NCBI GenBank assembly: GCA_035532415.1
Contig: DATKRB010000045.1
Span: 13,355 to 77,354, forward strand
DNA from: DATKRB01 sp035532415
GTDB lineage: Bacteria > Actinomycetota > Acidimicrobiia > Acidimicrobiales > RAAP-2
Direction: 5' to 3'
DNA length: 64,000 bases
Shown here: positions 16,300 through 24,718 of the stretch, in pieces
How positions within the stretch are numbered: position 1 is the stretch's first letter
Layout of the letters: each line of letters begins with the position of its first letter
Position numbers and translations under genes: made by a program
Notes under the pieces: model-generated
Told to the model about the DNA's origin: nothing
Seen by the model: the letters and a program-made list of their open reading frames with translations, nothing else
Databases searched by the model: none

Positions 16300-17726
16300 C
16301 CGTCATCCCCCTTCCCCGGCGCCACCTGCCGGTCGAGGACGGCGAAGCGGGCCGGGAGTCGGCGGAGCCCGCCACCCCGGCGGAGCTCCGGAGGCAGATC
16401 CTCCGCCTGACACACCGCTACAGCGAGGCGACCGCCGGGAAGAAGCCGTTCGTGGCCGGCCGGACACGCGTCGACTACGCCGGTCGCGTCTACGACTCCG
16501 ACGAGGTCACCAACCTGGTGTCGGCCGCCTTGGACTTCTGGTTGACCGAGGGCCCCTACGCCCATGGGCTCGAGCAGGCCCTCTGCCGCTTCCTGGGCGT
16601 CGGCCACACTGCCCTGGTGAACTCCGGCTCGTCGGCCAACCTCGTCGCCCTCTCCGCCCTGACCGCCAGGGAGCTCGGCGAGCGCCGCCTGGGCCCGGGC
16701 GACGAGGTCATCACGGTGGCCGGAGGCTTCCCCACCACCGTGGCCCCCATCGTGCAGGTCGGGGCGGTGCCGGTGTTCGTCGACCTTCACGTGGCCACCG
16801 CCAACATCGACCCGGAGAAGCTCGAGGACGCCGTGAGCAGCCGCACCCGTGCCGTCATGCTGGCCCACACCCTCGGCAACCCCTTCGACATCGACGAGGT
16901 GCTGGCTTGTTGCCGCCGTCACGGCTTGTGGCTGGTGGAGGACAACTGCGACGCGCTCGGATCGCGCTACACGAGCACGGGCCACGGCCGCCCGGTCACC
17001 CGGTTGACCGGGGGCTTCGGAGACATCGCCACCAGCAGCTTCTACCCGGCCCACCACATGACGACCGGCGAGGGCGGAGCCGTCTACACCTCCGACGACC
17101 TGCTCGACACGATCATCCGTTCGGTGCGCGACTGGGGTCGCGGGTGCTGGTGCAAGCCGGGACGGGACAACACGTGCGGTGAGCGGTTCTCCGGGTGCCA
17201 CGGGGACCTGCCGTTCGGGTACGACCACAAATACGTTTACGCCCGCTTCGGATACAACCTGAAGATGACCGATCTGCAAGCCGCCGTGGGGGTCGCCCAG
17301 GTCTCGAAATTGGAGGCCTTCGGGCAGGCCCGGCGCGACAATTTCCGCTACTTGTACCGGCACCTGGCCCCCTACGCCGACATGTTGCGCCTCCCGGAGG
17401 CGACCCGGGGCGCCGACCCCAGCTGGTTCGGCTTCCTCATCGGGGTGCTGCCGGAGGCGCCGTTCACGCGGGCCGATCTGGTCGCCGAGCTCGAGCAGGC
17501 CAAGATCCAGACCCGGGCGCTGTTCGCGGGCAACCTCCTTCGCCACCCCTGCTTCGACGAGATGCGCTCCACCGGGTCGGGGTACCGCGTCACCGGCGAT
17601 CTCGACGCCACCGACACGATCATGCGGTCGTCGTTCTGGGTCGGCGTGTACCCCGGCATGACGGCCGACCGCCTCGACCACATGGTCGAGACCGTCACCG
17701 GTTTCCTCGATCGGCACCGCTCGTGA
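16296..17726 (+). CDS. rfbH: CDP-4-keto-6-deoxyglucose 3-dehydrase (E1)
   Basis: A PMP-dependent, iron-sulfur dehydrase that removes the C3 hydroxyl of CDP-4-keto-6-deoxyglucose. It has the E1 hallmark in which the aminotransferase Lys is replaced by His (SSFYPAHHMTTGEGG, His253 equivalent to E1 His220). The [2Fe-2S] ligands are conserved as Cys218, Cys284, Cys286 and Cys294 with the CxC-x7-C spacing. The 476 residues are slightly more than usual, with a ~30-residue N-terminal extension. The partner reductase E3 (AscD/DdhD) is not in this window, so electrons must come from elsewhere. Confidence 0.93.
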   Translation: MTVIPLPRRHLPVEDGEAGRESAEPATPAELRRQILRLTHRYSEATAGKKPFVAGRTRVDYAGRVYDSDEVTNLVSAALDFWLTEGPYAHGLEQALCRFLGVGHTALVNSGSSANLVALSALTARELGERRLGPGDEVITVAGGFPTTVAPIVQVGAVPVFVDLHVATANIDPEKLEDAVSSRTRAVMLAHTLGNPFDIDEVLACCRRHGLWLVEDNCDALGSRYTSTGHGRPVTRLTGGFGDIATSSFYPAHHMTTGEGGAVYTSDDLLDTIIRSVRDWGRGCWCKPGRDNTCGERFSGCHGDLPFGYDHKYVYARFGYNLKMTDLQAAVGVAQVSKLEAFGQARRDNFRYLYRHLAPYADMLRLPEATRGADPSWFGFLIGVLPEAPFTRADLVAELEQAKIQTRALFAGNLLRHPCFDEMRSTGSGYRVTGDLDATDTIMRSSFWVGVYPGMTADRLDHMVETVTGFLDRHRS

Positions 17727-18199
17727 CGCCTGCCGATCCCCTCCCGACGGCGGTGGAGGGGGTGACGGTCAGGCCACTGGCGCAGATCGCCGACGAGCGC
17801 GGGCGCGTGATGCGCATGCTGCGGCCCGACGACCCCGAATTCGAGCAGTTCGGGGAGATCTACTTCTCGGTCGTCCACCCCGGCGTGGTGAAAGGCTGGC
17901 ACCGCCACCGGGTCATGGCCCTCAACTATGCCGTCGTCGAGGGCACCATCAAGCTCGTGGTGGTCGACGCCCGGGCCGGCTCGCCGACGCTCGGGTGCAT
18001 TCAGGAGCTCTTCCTCGGAACCGGGAACTACGCGCTGGCCCACATCCCCCCGGGCGTCTGGAACGGGTTCAAGGGCACGGGCGGCGGACCCGCCGTCGTC
18101 GCCAACTGCGCCACCCATCCCCACGACCCCGGGGAGATCGAGCGACTCGACCCGTTCGACAACGACCTCAAATACGACTGGTCGCTCCGCCATGGCTGA
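17723..18199 (+). CDS. RmlC-like nucleotide-sugar epimerase
   Basis: A cupin of the dTDP-4-dehydrorhamnose 3,5-epimerase family, 158 residues, short for the family (~180-200). KGWHRHRVM supplies the expected His region and LAHIPPGVWNGFKG the conserved IPPG strand. The Tyr normally seen in the following strand is not evident (VVANCATHPHDPGEIE), so it may act at one carbon only, like AscE, the 5-epimerase of CDP-ascarylose synthesis, or be a ketoisomerase relative. The GTGA overlap with rfbH and the 8-bp overlap with the next reductase gene place it firmly in the pathway. Confidence 0.8.
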   Translation: MTPADPLPTAVEGVTVRPLAQIADERGRVMRMLRPDDPEFEQFGEIYFSVVHPGVVKGWHRHRVMALNYAVVEGTIKLVVVDARAGSPTLGCIQELFLGTGNYALAHIPPGVWNGFKGTGGGPAVVANCATHPHDPGEIERLDPFDNDLKYDWSLRHG

Positions 18200-19088
18200 G
18201 CGCGACTGGCTCGTGGTGGGCGCCAGCGGTCTGGTGGGCGCCGACGTCTGGCGCCGGCTCGGCGACCTGGGGCACCGCGCCACCGCCATGGCCCGGTGCC
18301 CGATGGCCGGCCCCAGCGTGCAGGTGGACCTCGCCGACCTCGCCGAGGTCACCCGGTGCATCCGGGCCCTGTCGCCCGGCGTCGTCGTCTACTGCGCCGG
18401 CGCCACCGCCGTCGATCGGTGCGAATCGGACCCCGGCTGGGCCCGGCAGCTCAACGTCACCGCGCCCGAGGTGGTGATGGAAGCGGTGAGCGAGGACACC
18501 TTGATGGTGTACCTGTCGACCGACTACGTGTTCGACGGGACCGCCGGCCCCTACCGCGAGACCGACACCCCCCGCCCCGTCAACGAGTACGGGCGGACGA
18601 AGCTGGCCGGAGAAGCGGCGGTCCGCAGCCGGCGCTCCCACCTGGTGGTGCGGACCACCGTCGTCTACGGGTGGGAGTCGTTGCGTCCCCCCGTCGGATC
18701 GCTGTCGCGTCTGGCCGCGGCCGGGGCCGCCGGGGTGCCGTTCGACGCTCCGGCGGACGAGGTGGGGAACCCGACGTTCTCGCCGGATCTGGCCGATGCC
18801 GTCGTCCACCTGGCCGCCGCACGGCGGACCGGTGTGTTTCACGTCTGCGGGCCCGACCGGGTGAGCCGCCTCGAGTTCTCCCGGGCCGTGTTGGGTGCGC
18901 TCGGCCACGACACCACGCTGGCCCGGCCGGTGCACAGCGCCGACCTGCGACGCCCGGCCGTCCGCCCCCTCGGTCACGGCATGGTCTGCCGCCGGGCCTC
19001 GCTCGCCCTGGGTCGGAGCTTCATCGGCCTCGCCGGCGGCCTCGCCATGGCCGCGGCCGGCCGGCCTCGGCCCGCCGCCGCCGGCTAA
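18192..19088 (+). CDS. RmlD/AscF-like NAD(P)-dependent sugar reductase
   Basis: A 298-residue extended short-chain dehydrogenase of the RmlD substrate-binding family. It has LVVGASGLVGADVWRRL near the N-terminus, YLSTDYVFDG, and the YxxxK catalytic pair in NEYGRTKLAGE. In the order rfbF-rfbG-rfbH-epimerase-reductase it fits the last step, reduction of the C4 ketone to give a CDP-3,6-dideoxyhexose such as ascarylose (inference from order). The Ala/Pro/Arg-rich C-terminal tail of ~20 residues is unlike the family. Confidence 0.82.
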   Translation: MAERDWLVVGASGLVGADVWRRLGDLGHRATAMARCPMAGPSVQVDLADLAEVTRCIRALSPGVVVYCAGATAVDRCESDPGWARQLNVTAPEVVMEAVSEDTLMVYLSTDYVFDGTAGPYRETDTPRPVNEYGRTKLAGEAAVRSRRSHLVVRTTVVYGWESLRPPVGSLSRLAAAGAAGVPFDAPADEVGNPTFSPDLADAVVHLAAARRTGVFHVCGPDRVSRLEFSRAVLGALGHDTTLARPVHSADLRRPAVRPLGHGMVCRRASLALGRSFIGLAGGLAMAAAGRPRPAAAG

Positions 19089-19099
19089 AGGCGCGGTCC

Positions 19100-20257
19100 G
19101 TGCCACCGCTGGTCAGCGTGATCATCCCGACCCGCAACCGCGCCGGCTACCTGCGGCAGTCGCTGGCGTCGGCGCTCGCCCAGACGTACCACGACATCGA
19201 GATCGTGGTCGTCGACAACTGCTCGACCGACGGCACCCCCGACGTGGTCGCCGAGCTGGCCGGCAACGACGATCGGGTCCGCTACGTCCGCAACGATGCC
19301 GATCTCACCATGACGGAGAACTTCGCCCGCAGCGTGGAGATGGCCGGCGGCGACCTGATCAAGTTCCTCATGGACGACGACTGGCTGCGGGCCGACGCCG
19401 TGGAGCGGCTGGCCCGCCCGATGATCGACCATCCCGAGGTGGTCCTGGCCACCTCGCGGCGCCAGCGCGTCGACCAGGCCGGCAGCCTGCTCCCCGACAG
19501 TGTCAGCACCGTGCCGGTCACCTCGGTCGACGCCGTCTTGGACGGCCGGGACTTCGGCAACCTCCTCCTCACCCGGGCCATCAACTGCCTGGGCGAACCC
19601 ACCACGGTCCTCTTCCGCCGCTCGCTGGCAGGGTCACCCGAGCAGATGTTCACGCTCGGCCGGAATCCCTACACACGGGTGGTGGACGTGGTGCTGTGGC
19701 TGCGCCTGCTGTGCCAGGGCCCGGCCGTCTACCTGACCGAGCCGCTATCGGTGTTCCGCCTGCACGGCGAGAACCTCTCCCACGAGGTGGGGGTGGCGGT
19801 GCTCGAGTGGCTCCGCATGTCGGATGAGGCCCCGGCGTTCGGCTTCCTGTCCGAACCGTCCCAGCAGGCCGCGGCGCTGGCCAGCTTCGTCACCCGGGCG
19901 GGCGAGTCGCTTCCGGCCATGGGAGACCAGGCGGCGGCGGTGGCCCAGGCGGTGGAGGAAGCCGGCCTGCGCCTCGGCGCCTTGTCCGGGGAGCCCGAGC
20001 CTTCCCGGACCACCTCCGAGCTGCGACGGGCCCTCCCGGCCCCGCACGACATGCGGTCGTTCGCCCTGCGCTCCCCGGGCGACGTCGCTCCCCTGGTCAC
20101 CAGCCTGGGGGCGTTGCTGGTCCGGCTGGCCGGCGGCTACCCGGCCGGGACGGGGCCGGTGGCGGCGGACACCGCCTGGGCCATCGCCGACGTGGGGGCC
20201 TGCCTTCGCCACCTGGGCGACCCGGGCGGGCCCTCTGTCCGCGCCGGCACGGCCTAA
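19100..20257 (+). CDS. GT2 family glycosyltransferase
   Basis: A 385-residue GT-A glycosyltransferase: VSVIIPTRNRAGYLRQSL at residues 5-22, VVVDNCSTDGTPD, and a DDDW acidic nucleotide-sugar motif (KFLMDDDWLRAD). The C-terminal ~130 residues are helical and match nothing I recognise. As the last gene of the deoxysugar operon it probably transfers the CDP-dideoxyhexose or a neighbouring sugar. The GTG start 19100 follows the reductase by 11 bp. Its TAA stop forms part of the -35 element of the flhA promoter. Confidence 0.83.
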   Translation: MPPLVSVIIPTRNRAGYLRQSLASALAQTYHDIEIVVVDNCSTDGTPDVVAELAGNDDRVRYVRNDADLTMTENFARSVEMAGGDLIKFLMDDDWLRADAVERLARPMIDHPEVVLATSRRQRVDQAGSLLPDSVSTVPVTSVDAVLDGRDFGNLLLTRAINCLGEPTTVLFRRSLAGSPEQMFTLGRNPYTRVVDVVLWLRLLCQGPAVYLTEPLSVFRLHGENLSHEVGVAVLEWLRMSDEAPAFGFLSEPSQQAAALASFVTRAGESLPAMGDQAAAVAQAVEEAGLRLGALSGEPEPSRTTSELRRALPAPHDMRSFALRSPGDVAPLVTSLGALLVRLAGGYPAGTGPVAADTAWAIADVGACLRHLGDPGGPSVRAGTA

Positions 20258-20282
20258 AGGTCTCCCCCGGCGCTGCCGATAG
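20255..20282 (+). promoter_or_regulatory. FliA/WhiG-type promoter of flhA
   Basis: TAAA (20255-20258), a 16-nt spacer, GCCGATAG (20275-20282): the best match in the window (4/4 and 7/8). It overlaps the stop codon of the preceding glycosyltransferase and leaves a leader of about 85 nt. Confidence 0.8.
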
Positions 20283-20374
20283 GACACACGAGCACCACGG
20301 GACGGCGCTCACACCCCACGGCCACGGACCGGCCGGACCACTGCCGCAACGGTCGGACCAGCTCGCGAGGTGTG

Positions 20375-22417
20375 ATGAAGCGCAACCGCATCGGCATGAT
20401 CGGCATCCCTGCCGGGGTGGTGGCCATCGTGGTCATGCTGATCGTCCCGATGCCGTCGTTCATCCTCGACATCCTCATCAGCATGAACATCGCCGGGGCG
20501 GTGATCGTGCTGCTGATGAGCATGCACGTGCAGAAGCCGCTGGACTTCTCGGTCTTCCCGTCTCTCCTGCTGGTGGCCACCATGTTCCGGTTGGCCCTGA
20601 ACGTCAGCGCCACCCGCCTGATCCTCCTCCACGGCTCCGCCGGCACCGTCATCCACTCGTTCGGCAGTTTCGTGGTCGGCGGTTCCCTGGTGGTCGGCCT
20701 GGTGGTCTTCCTCATCCTCATCGTGATCCAGTTCGTGGTGGTCACCTCGGGAGCAGGCCGGGTGGCCGAGGTGGCGGCCCGCTTCACCCTCGATGCCATG
20801 CCGGGCAAGCAGATGGCCATCGACGCCGATCTCAATTCGGGGGCCATCACCGAGACCGAGGCCAAGCAGCGGCGCAGGGAGATCGCCAACGAGGCCGACT
20901 TCTACGGGGCGATGGACGGGGCCTCCAAGTTCGTGCGGGGAGATGCCATCGCTGCCGTGGTCATCACCGCCATCAACCTGCTCGGCGGCTTCGCGGTGGG
21001 CATGGCCCAGCAGCACCTGTCGGCCAGCGCGGCGGTCCACACCTACAGCCTGCTGAGCGTGGGCGACGGCCTCGTCTCGCAGATCCCCGCCCTCCTGCTG
21101 TCCATCTCCACCGGCCTGGTGGTCACCCGGGCGGCCACCGAGGAAGACTTCGGCTCCGACGTGGTCAGCCAGGTCAAGCGGCAGCACCGGGCCGTGCAGG
21201 TGGCCGGCGTGGTCATCCTCCTGCTCGCCTTCGTCCCCGGGTTGCCGCACATCGCCTTCCTAGTGGTCGGCGGGCTGCTCTACTTCGTGTCCGTCCGGAT
21301 CCGCAATGCGGCCACGGTCGAGACGCCGGCCGAGGAGGTGCCCATTGCCCTCGAGGTCGACTCGCCCCAAGCGCTGGCCGGGGAGATCCGAGTGGACGCT
21401 CTCGAGCTCGAGCTGTCCCTCGACCTCATCGACCTGGTCGACGCGGCCAAGGGCGGCGACCTGCTCGAACGGGTGAAGGGGCTCCGGCGCAAGATCGCCG
21501 GCGACCTTGGGCTCATCGTTCCCCCGGTACGGACCCGCGACAATCTCGACCTCGGCCCGGGCACCTACGTCATCCGGCTCCACGGGGTGGAGATGGGGCG
21601 GGGACAGGCCCCACCCGGCCGCCTGCTGGCCATCGGGGACGGCCTCGCCGGCCTTCCGGGTGAGGCCACCGTCGAGCCCGTGTTCGGCCTGGCCGCCCGG
21701 TGGGTCCCGGCCGAGCTCCGCCAGCAGGCGATCATCGCCGGGGCGACGGTGGTCGGCCGGTCGTCGGTCATCACCACCCACCTCGGCGAGGTCGTCGCCG
21801 ACAATGCCGGGCGCCTGCTCTCCGCCCAGCAGCTGCGCACGCTGCTCGACCTGGTGAAGGAACGCGAGCCGGTGGTGATGGAGGAGATGGCCGCGGCCCA
21901 GGTCGGCCCGGGTGAGCTCCAGAGGGTGCTGTGCGACCTGCTCGACGAAGGCGTTCCCATACGGGACCTGGCCCGTATCACCGAGGCGGTCAGCGAGCGG
22001 GCCCGGACCTCCAAGGATCCCGAGGCTCTGCTCGAGGCCGCTCGCGTCGCCCTGGGCCCGGCGATCACCGCGCTCTACGCATCGGACGGCACCCTCGCCG
22101 TCATCACCATCGACGCGGTGGACGAACGGGTCCTGGTGGACTCGGTGAGCCCGAGCGACCACGGGACCGTCCTCGCCGTCGAGCCGGCCCGTGCCGAGAG
22201 CCTGGCCGAGCAGGTGAAGGTGCTGGCCGAGCAGGCAGAGGAGCACGGCCGCCGGCCCGTGCTCCTCTGCTCGTCACGGCTCCGGAGCGCTGCCCAACGG
22301 CTGCTGCGCGGCCCCGTTCCCCGCCTGGGGGTCCTGGCCGTGAACGAAGTCGGACCTCACGTACAGCTCGAACGAATAGGGACGGTGCACCTTGCCGACG
22401 CGATCGCTGCAGTTTGA
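20375..22417 (+). CDS. flhA: Flagellar biosynthesis protein FlhA
   Basis: The main export-gate membrane protein, 680 residues. The N-terminal half has about eight membrane segments and the FHIPEP signature region, with VATMFRLALNVSATRLIL near residues 71-88, the cytoplasmic loop GRVAEVAARFTLDAMPGKQM around residue 130, and QIPALLLSISTGLVVTRA near residue 240. The C-terminal cytoplasmic domain docks chaperone-substrate complexes. ATG 20375 follows GCGAGG; an in-frame GTG one codon upstream is possible. Transcribed from its own sigma promoter and followed by an overlapping flhF-like gene. Confidence 0.95.
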   Translation: MKRNRIGMIGIPAGVVAIVVMLIVPMPSFILDILISMNIAGAVIVLLMSMHVQKPLDFSVFPSLLLVATMFRLALNVSATRLILLHGSAGTVIHSFGSFVVGGSLVVGLVVFLILIVIQFVVVTSGAGRVAEVAARFTLDAMPGKQMAIDADLNSGAITETEAKQRRREIANEADFYGAMDGASKFVRGDAIAAVVITAINLLGGFAVGMAQQHLSASAAVHTYSLLSVGDGLVSQIPALLLSISTGLVVTRAATEEDFGSDVVSQVKRQHRAVQVAGVVILLLAFVPGLPHIAFLVVGGLLYFVSVRIRNAATVETPAEEVPIALEVDSPQALAGEIRVDALELELSLDLIDLVDAAKGGDLLERVKGLRRKIAGDLGLIVPPVRTRDNLDLGPGTYVIRLHGVEMGRGQAPPGRLLAIGDGLAGLPGEATVEPVFGLAARWVPAELRQQAIIAGATVVGRSSVITTHLGEVVADNAGRLLSAQQLRTLLDLVKEREPVVMEEMAAAQVGPGELQRVLCDLLDEGVPIRDLARITEAVSERARTSKDPEALLEAARVALGPAITALYASDGTLAVITIDAVDERVLVDSVSPSDHGTVLAVEPARAESLAEQVKVLAEQAEEHGRRPVLLCSSRLRSAAQRLLRGPVPRLGVLAVNEVGPHVQLERIGTVHLADAIAAV

Positions 22418-23888
22418 CGGACCCGACCTCGAGGTGGTCCTCGAGCAGGCCCTGGCCGAGGCCGGCCCCGGAGGCAAAGTCGTGGCGGCCGACCGGGTCC
22501 GCCGGGGCGGCATCGCCGGCTTCTTCGCCCGGGAGCACTTCGAGGTGACGGTCGAGATCGACGACGCCGGCCGTCGGGAAGGACGGGCCGAGCTCCCGCC
22601 GGCGGTTGCGTCGCCCGCACAAAGCGCGGCCGCGGCCGCCACGAAGCCTGCCGCCACCGATGCCCCTCCGTCGTGGGCGAGGCTGGCCGACGACACAGAG
22701 GACGTCGTCGAGCTCTCCCACCAGCGCTCCCCGGCGGTACCGAGGACCACCGCGACGAGCGCCGGCACCACGGCCGCTCGCGGGACCTCGACGGTCGGCG
22801 CCTCCGTCGAGACGGCCATCGCCGGAAGGACGACGGGCTCGACCGCCACCGGCGCCGCCTCCACGGGACGCTCGTCGTTCGCCTCGGTACTGGCGGGGAT
22901 CGCCCGCAGCACCGTGCTCGAGGCCGGCTCGAACGTGGTGGCCGCGCCGGAGCGGGAGACTGTGACCTCGCCTCGGCCTCACGGCGCCGAGACTGTGACC
23001 TCGCCTCGGCCTCACGGCGCCGAGGCCTTTGCCGAAGTGGCGTCGTCGACGGCCAGTGCGGAGCCGCCCGACGCGGCGCTCGGTGGCGACACCCAGGGCA
23101 CCCGCGTGACGAGCGGTCGTCGCCCTCCGGTCGCCCCTGCCGCCGGCGACGGGCAGAGCGGACCCGTCGGTCGAGCGCTGGCCGCCGTCGGCATGCCGGA
23201 GGCGCTGCTCCCCCGGCCCGCTGTCCTCGGGTGCCTCGACACCCTGGTCGCCACCGACGACGCAGAGGCATCCCTCCATCTGGTGCTGACCCGAGCGCTG
23301 ACCCGGCTCCCCAAGGCGCCGCCGCTCCCCGACGGCGCCGGCCGGCTCCTGGTGGTGACCGGCGAGCTCGAGCGAGCCCGCGCCCTCGCCGGGCGGTTGG
23401 CCGTGGAGGTCGGGCTCGACCCGGCGCAGGTACTGGTGGCGGCGGACCGCCGGCCCCGGCGCCGGGTCGACCCCCGTCTCCTGCTCCGCTGCGTCGAGGA
23501 CGCCGCGGAGCTCACGGCTCGTCGCCGGCGGTCCCGCACCCCGACCGTGATGGCCATGGACGCCCCCGTCTCGGCCGCTCCGGACCCCTGGGCACCACGC
23601 CTCCTCGATACCCTCATGCCCACTGCGGTGTGGGGTGTGGCCTCGGCCACCCAGAAGGTCGAGGACGTCGCCGCCTGGGCCGAGGCGATCGGCGGCCTCG
23701 CTGCCCTCGCCCTCACCGACATGGCCGCCACCGCCAGCCCGGCGCAGATCCTCGGGCTGGGCATCCCGGTGGCCTCGCTCGACGGCCGGCAGGCCACCCC
23801 CGCGCTGTGGGCCGCCTTGCTGATCGGCCGGCTCGTCCTCGGACAGGCCCGAGGAGCCGGCGCGGACGACCTGGTGCCCCGGCGCTGA
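22392..23888 (+). CDS. FlhF-position protein without a recognisable P-loop
   Basis: A 498-residue protein with a TTG start overlapping flhA by 26 bp. In most flagellar operons this slot holds FlhF, the SRP-type GTPase that sets flagellar position. A C-terminal domain (residues about 315-485) has the spacing of an SRP-GTPase fold (LLVVTGELERARALAGRLA, a central VWGVASATQKVEDVAAWAE, a final LGLGIPVASLDG resembling the FlhF C-terminus), but no GxxGxGKT. The N-terminus (residues 1-60) looks like the FlhF B-domain start (VLEQALAEAGPGGKVVAADR). The middle is Ala/Thr/Ser-rich and includes a perfect 11-residue duplication. Probably a GTPase-dead FlhF; confidence in the family is moderate. Confidence 0.6.
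   Translation: MPTRSLQFDGPDLEVVLEQALAEAGPGGKVVAADRVRRGGIAGFFAREHFEVTVEIDDAGRREGRAELPPAVASPAQSAAAAATKPAATDAPPSWARLADDTEDVVELSHQRSPAVPRTTATSAGTTAARGTSTVGASVETAIAGRTTGSTATGAASTGRSSFASVLAGIARSTVLEAGSNVVAAPERETVTSPRPHGAETVTSPRPHGAEAFAEVASSTASAEPPDAALGGDTQGTRVTSGRRPPVAPAAGDGQSGPVGRALAAVGMPEALLPRPAVLGCLDTLVATDDAEASLHLVLTRALTRLPKAPPLPDGAGRLLVVTGELERARALAGRLAVEVGLDPAQVLVAADRRPRRRVDPRLLLRCVEDAAELTARRRRSRTPTVMAMDAPVSAAPDPWAPRLLDTLMPTAVWGVASATQKVEDVAAWAEAIGGLAALALTDMAATASPAQILGLGIPVASLDGRQATPALWAALLIGRLVLGQARGAGADDLVPRR
22956..23021 (+). repeat. Perfect 33-bp tandem duplication in the flhF-like gene
   Basis: Two identical 33-bp units (22956-22988 and 22989-23021) encode ETVTSPRPHGA twice. Identity at the DNA level suggests a recent slippage duplication in the disordered linker; the frame is kept. 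Confidence 0.95.
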
Positions 23889-23894
23889 TCCGTC

Positions 23895-24281
23895 ATGGGT
23901 GTCCGTCGACCGGAGTGGGTGCTCGGTGCTGCGGTACTGGTCTGTTCCCCGATGCTCCCCGACGTCATGAACGGGAGCGTGCAAACCACGACGGCGCTGG
24001 TGCGCTTCCTCGGCGCGCTGGTGGTGTGCTGGGTAGCCGGCGGCATCATCACCAACGTGGTCGACCGCTACGCCGGCGCTGCCGCCCAGCGCGTGCAGGG
24101 GATGCAGTCCGATCGGGCCGGGCGGGCGCAGGCCGGTACCGCGGACGCACCGCTCACGCGCGCAGGTGCCCAGGGTGAGAGCCCCGACCACCCGGATGCG
24201 ACGGCGGGCCAGAACCAGCCCGTCGTCGGCGGGCGGTCCGGTCACACCGGCCCGCCCGGTCAGGGCGGCGTGACCTCCTGA
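23895..24281 (+). CDS. Small membrane protein of unknown function in the flhA operon
   Basis: A 128-residue protein, starting 6 bp after the flhF-like stop. There are one or two hydrophobic segments (residues about 8-22 and 35-55), followed by a hydrophilic Gly/Gln/Asp-rich tail of ~70 residues. I recognise no family. Position suggests a flagellar accessory. Confidence 0.6.
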   Translation: MGVRRPEWVLGAAVLVCSPMLPDVMNGSVQTTTALVRFLGALVVCWVAGGIITNVVDRYAGAAAQRVQGMQSDRAGRAQAGTADAPLTRAGAQGESPDHPDATAGQNQPVVGGRSGHTGPPGQGGVTS

Positions 24282-24379
24282 CCGGCTCGAGGTTCTGACC
24301 CGATGCCCGGGATACCCCGGCCCCTGCGCTTCTCGCTCCTATACTCGGCCAAGAGAGCGACGCCGGGAGGAGGCGGCCC

Positions 24380-24718
24380 GTGCTGGTCTTGAGCCGCCGG
24401 TCCCACGAGAGCATCCGGATCGGTGACACCATCGTGGTCACCATCCTCGAGGTCCATGGTGACCACGTCAGGATCGGCATCGAGGCCCCCCGCGACGTCG
24501 AGGTGCACCGCCAGGAGATCTACGAGTCGATACAGGAAGCCAACGTGTCGGCCGCGTCGCCCACCCCCGAGGTCCTGGCCGCCGCCGCCGCCACACTGGG
24601 GGGACTGTTCGGTGACGGCGACGAGCGCAGCCGGCGTTCGAGCCGTCCCGGAGAACACGCCGCTCAGGCAGCCACTGGTCAGGCGGAGGCCGACACCAGC
24701 GGCACGGCCACCTCGTAG
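24380..24718 (+). CDS. csrA: Carbon storage/translational regulator CsrA
   Basis: An RNA-binding repressor of translation. The canonical 60-residue fold is present (LVLSRRSHESIRIGDTI at residues 2-18; IEAPRDVEVHRQEIYESI with the RNA-binding Arg near residue 44). The protein is 112 residues, with a ~50-residue Ala/Ser/Thr-rich extension beyond the norm. The GTG start has GGGAGGAGG upstream. The extension's last 40 bp overlap the 3' end of convergent fliW. Likely target: the fliC leader, as for Bacillus hag; FliW would antagonise it. Confidence 0.93.
   Translation: MLVLSRRSHESIRIGDTIVVTILEVHGDHVRIGIEAPRDVEVHRQEIYESIQEANVSAASPTPEVLAAAAATLGGLFGDGDERSRRSSRPGEHAAQAATGQAEADTSGTATS

Noticed and set aside
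19085..19102. TAAAGGCGCGG as another -35 element
   Set aside because: No GCCGAT-like -10 follows at 15-16 nt; it simply covers the stop codon of the reductase gene.
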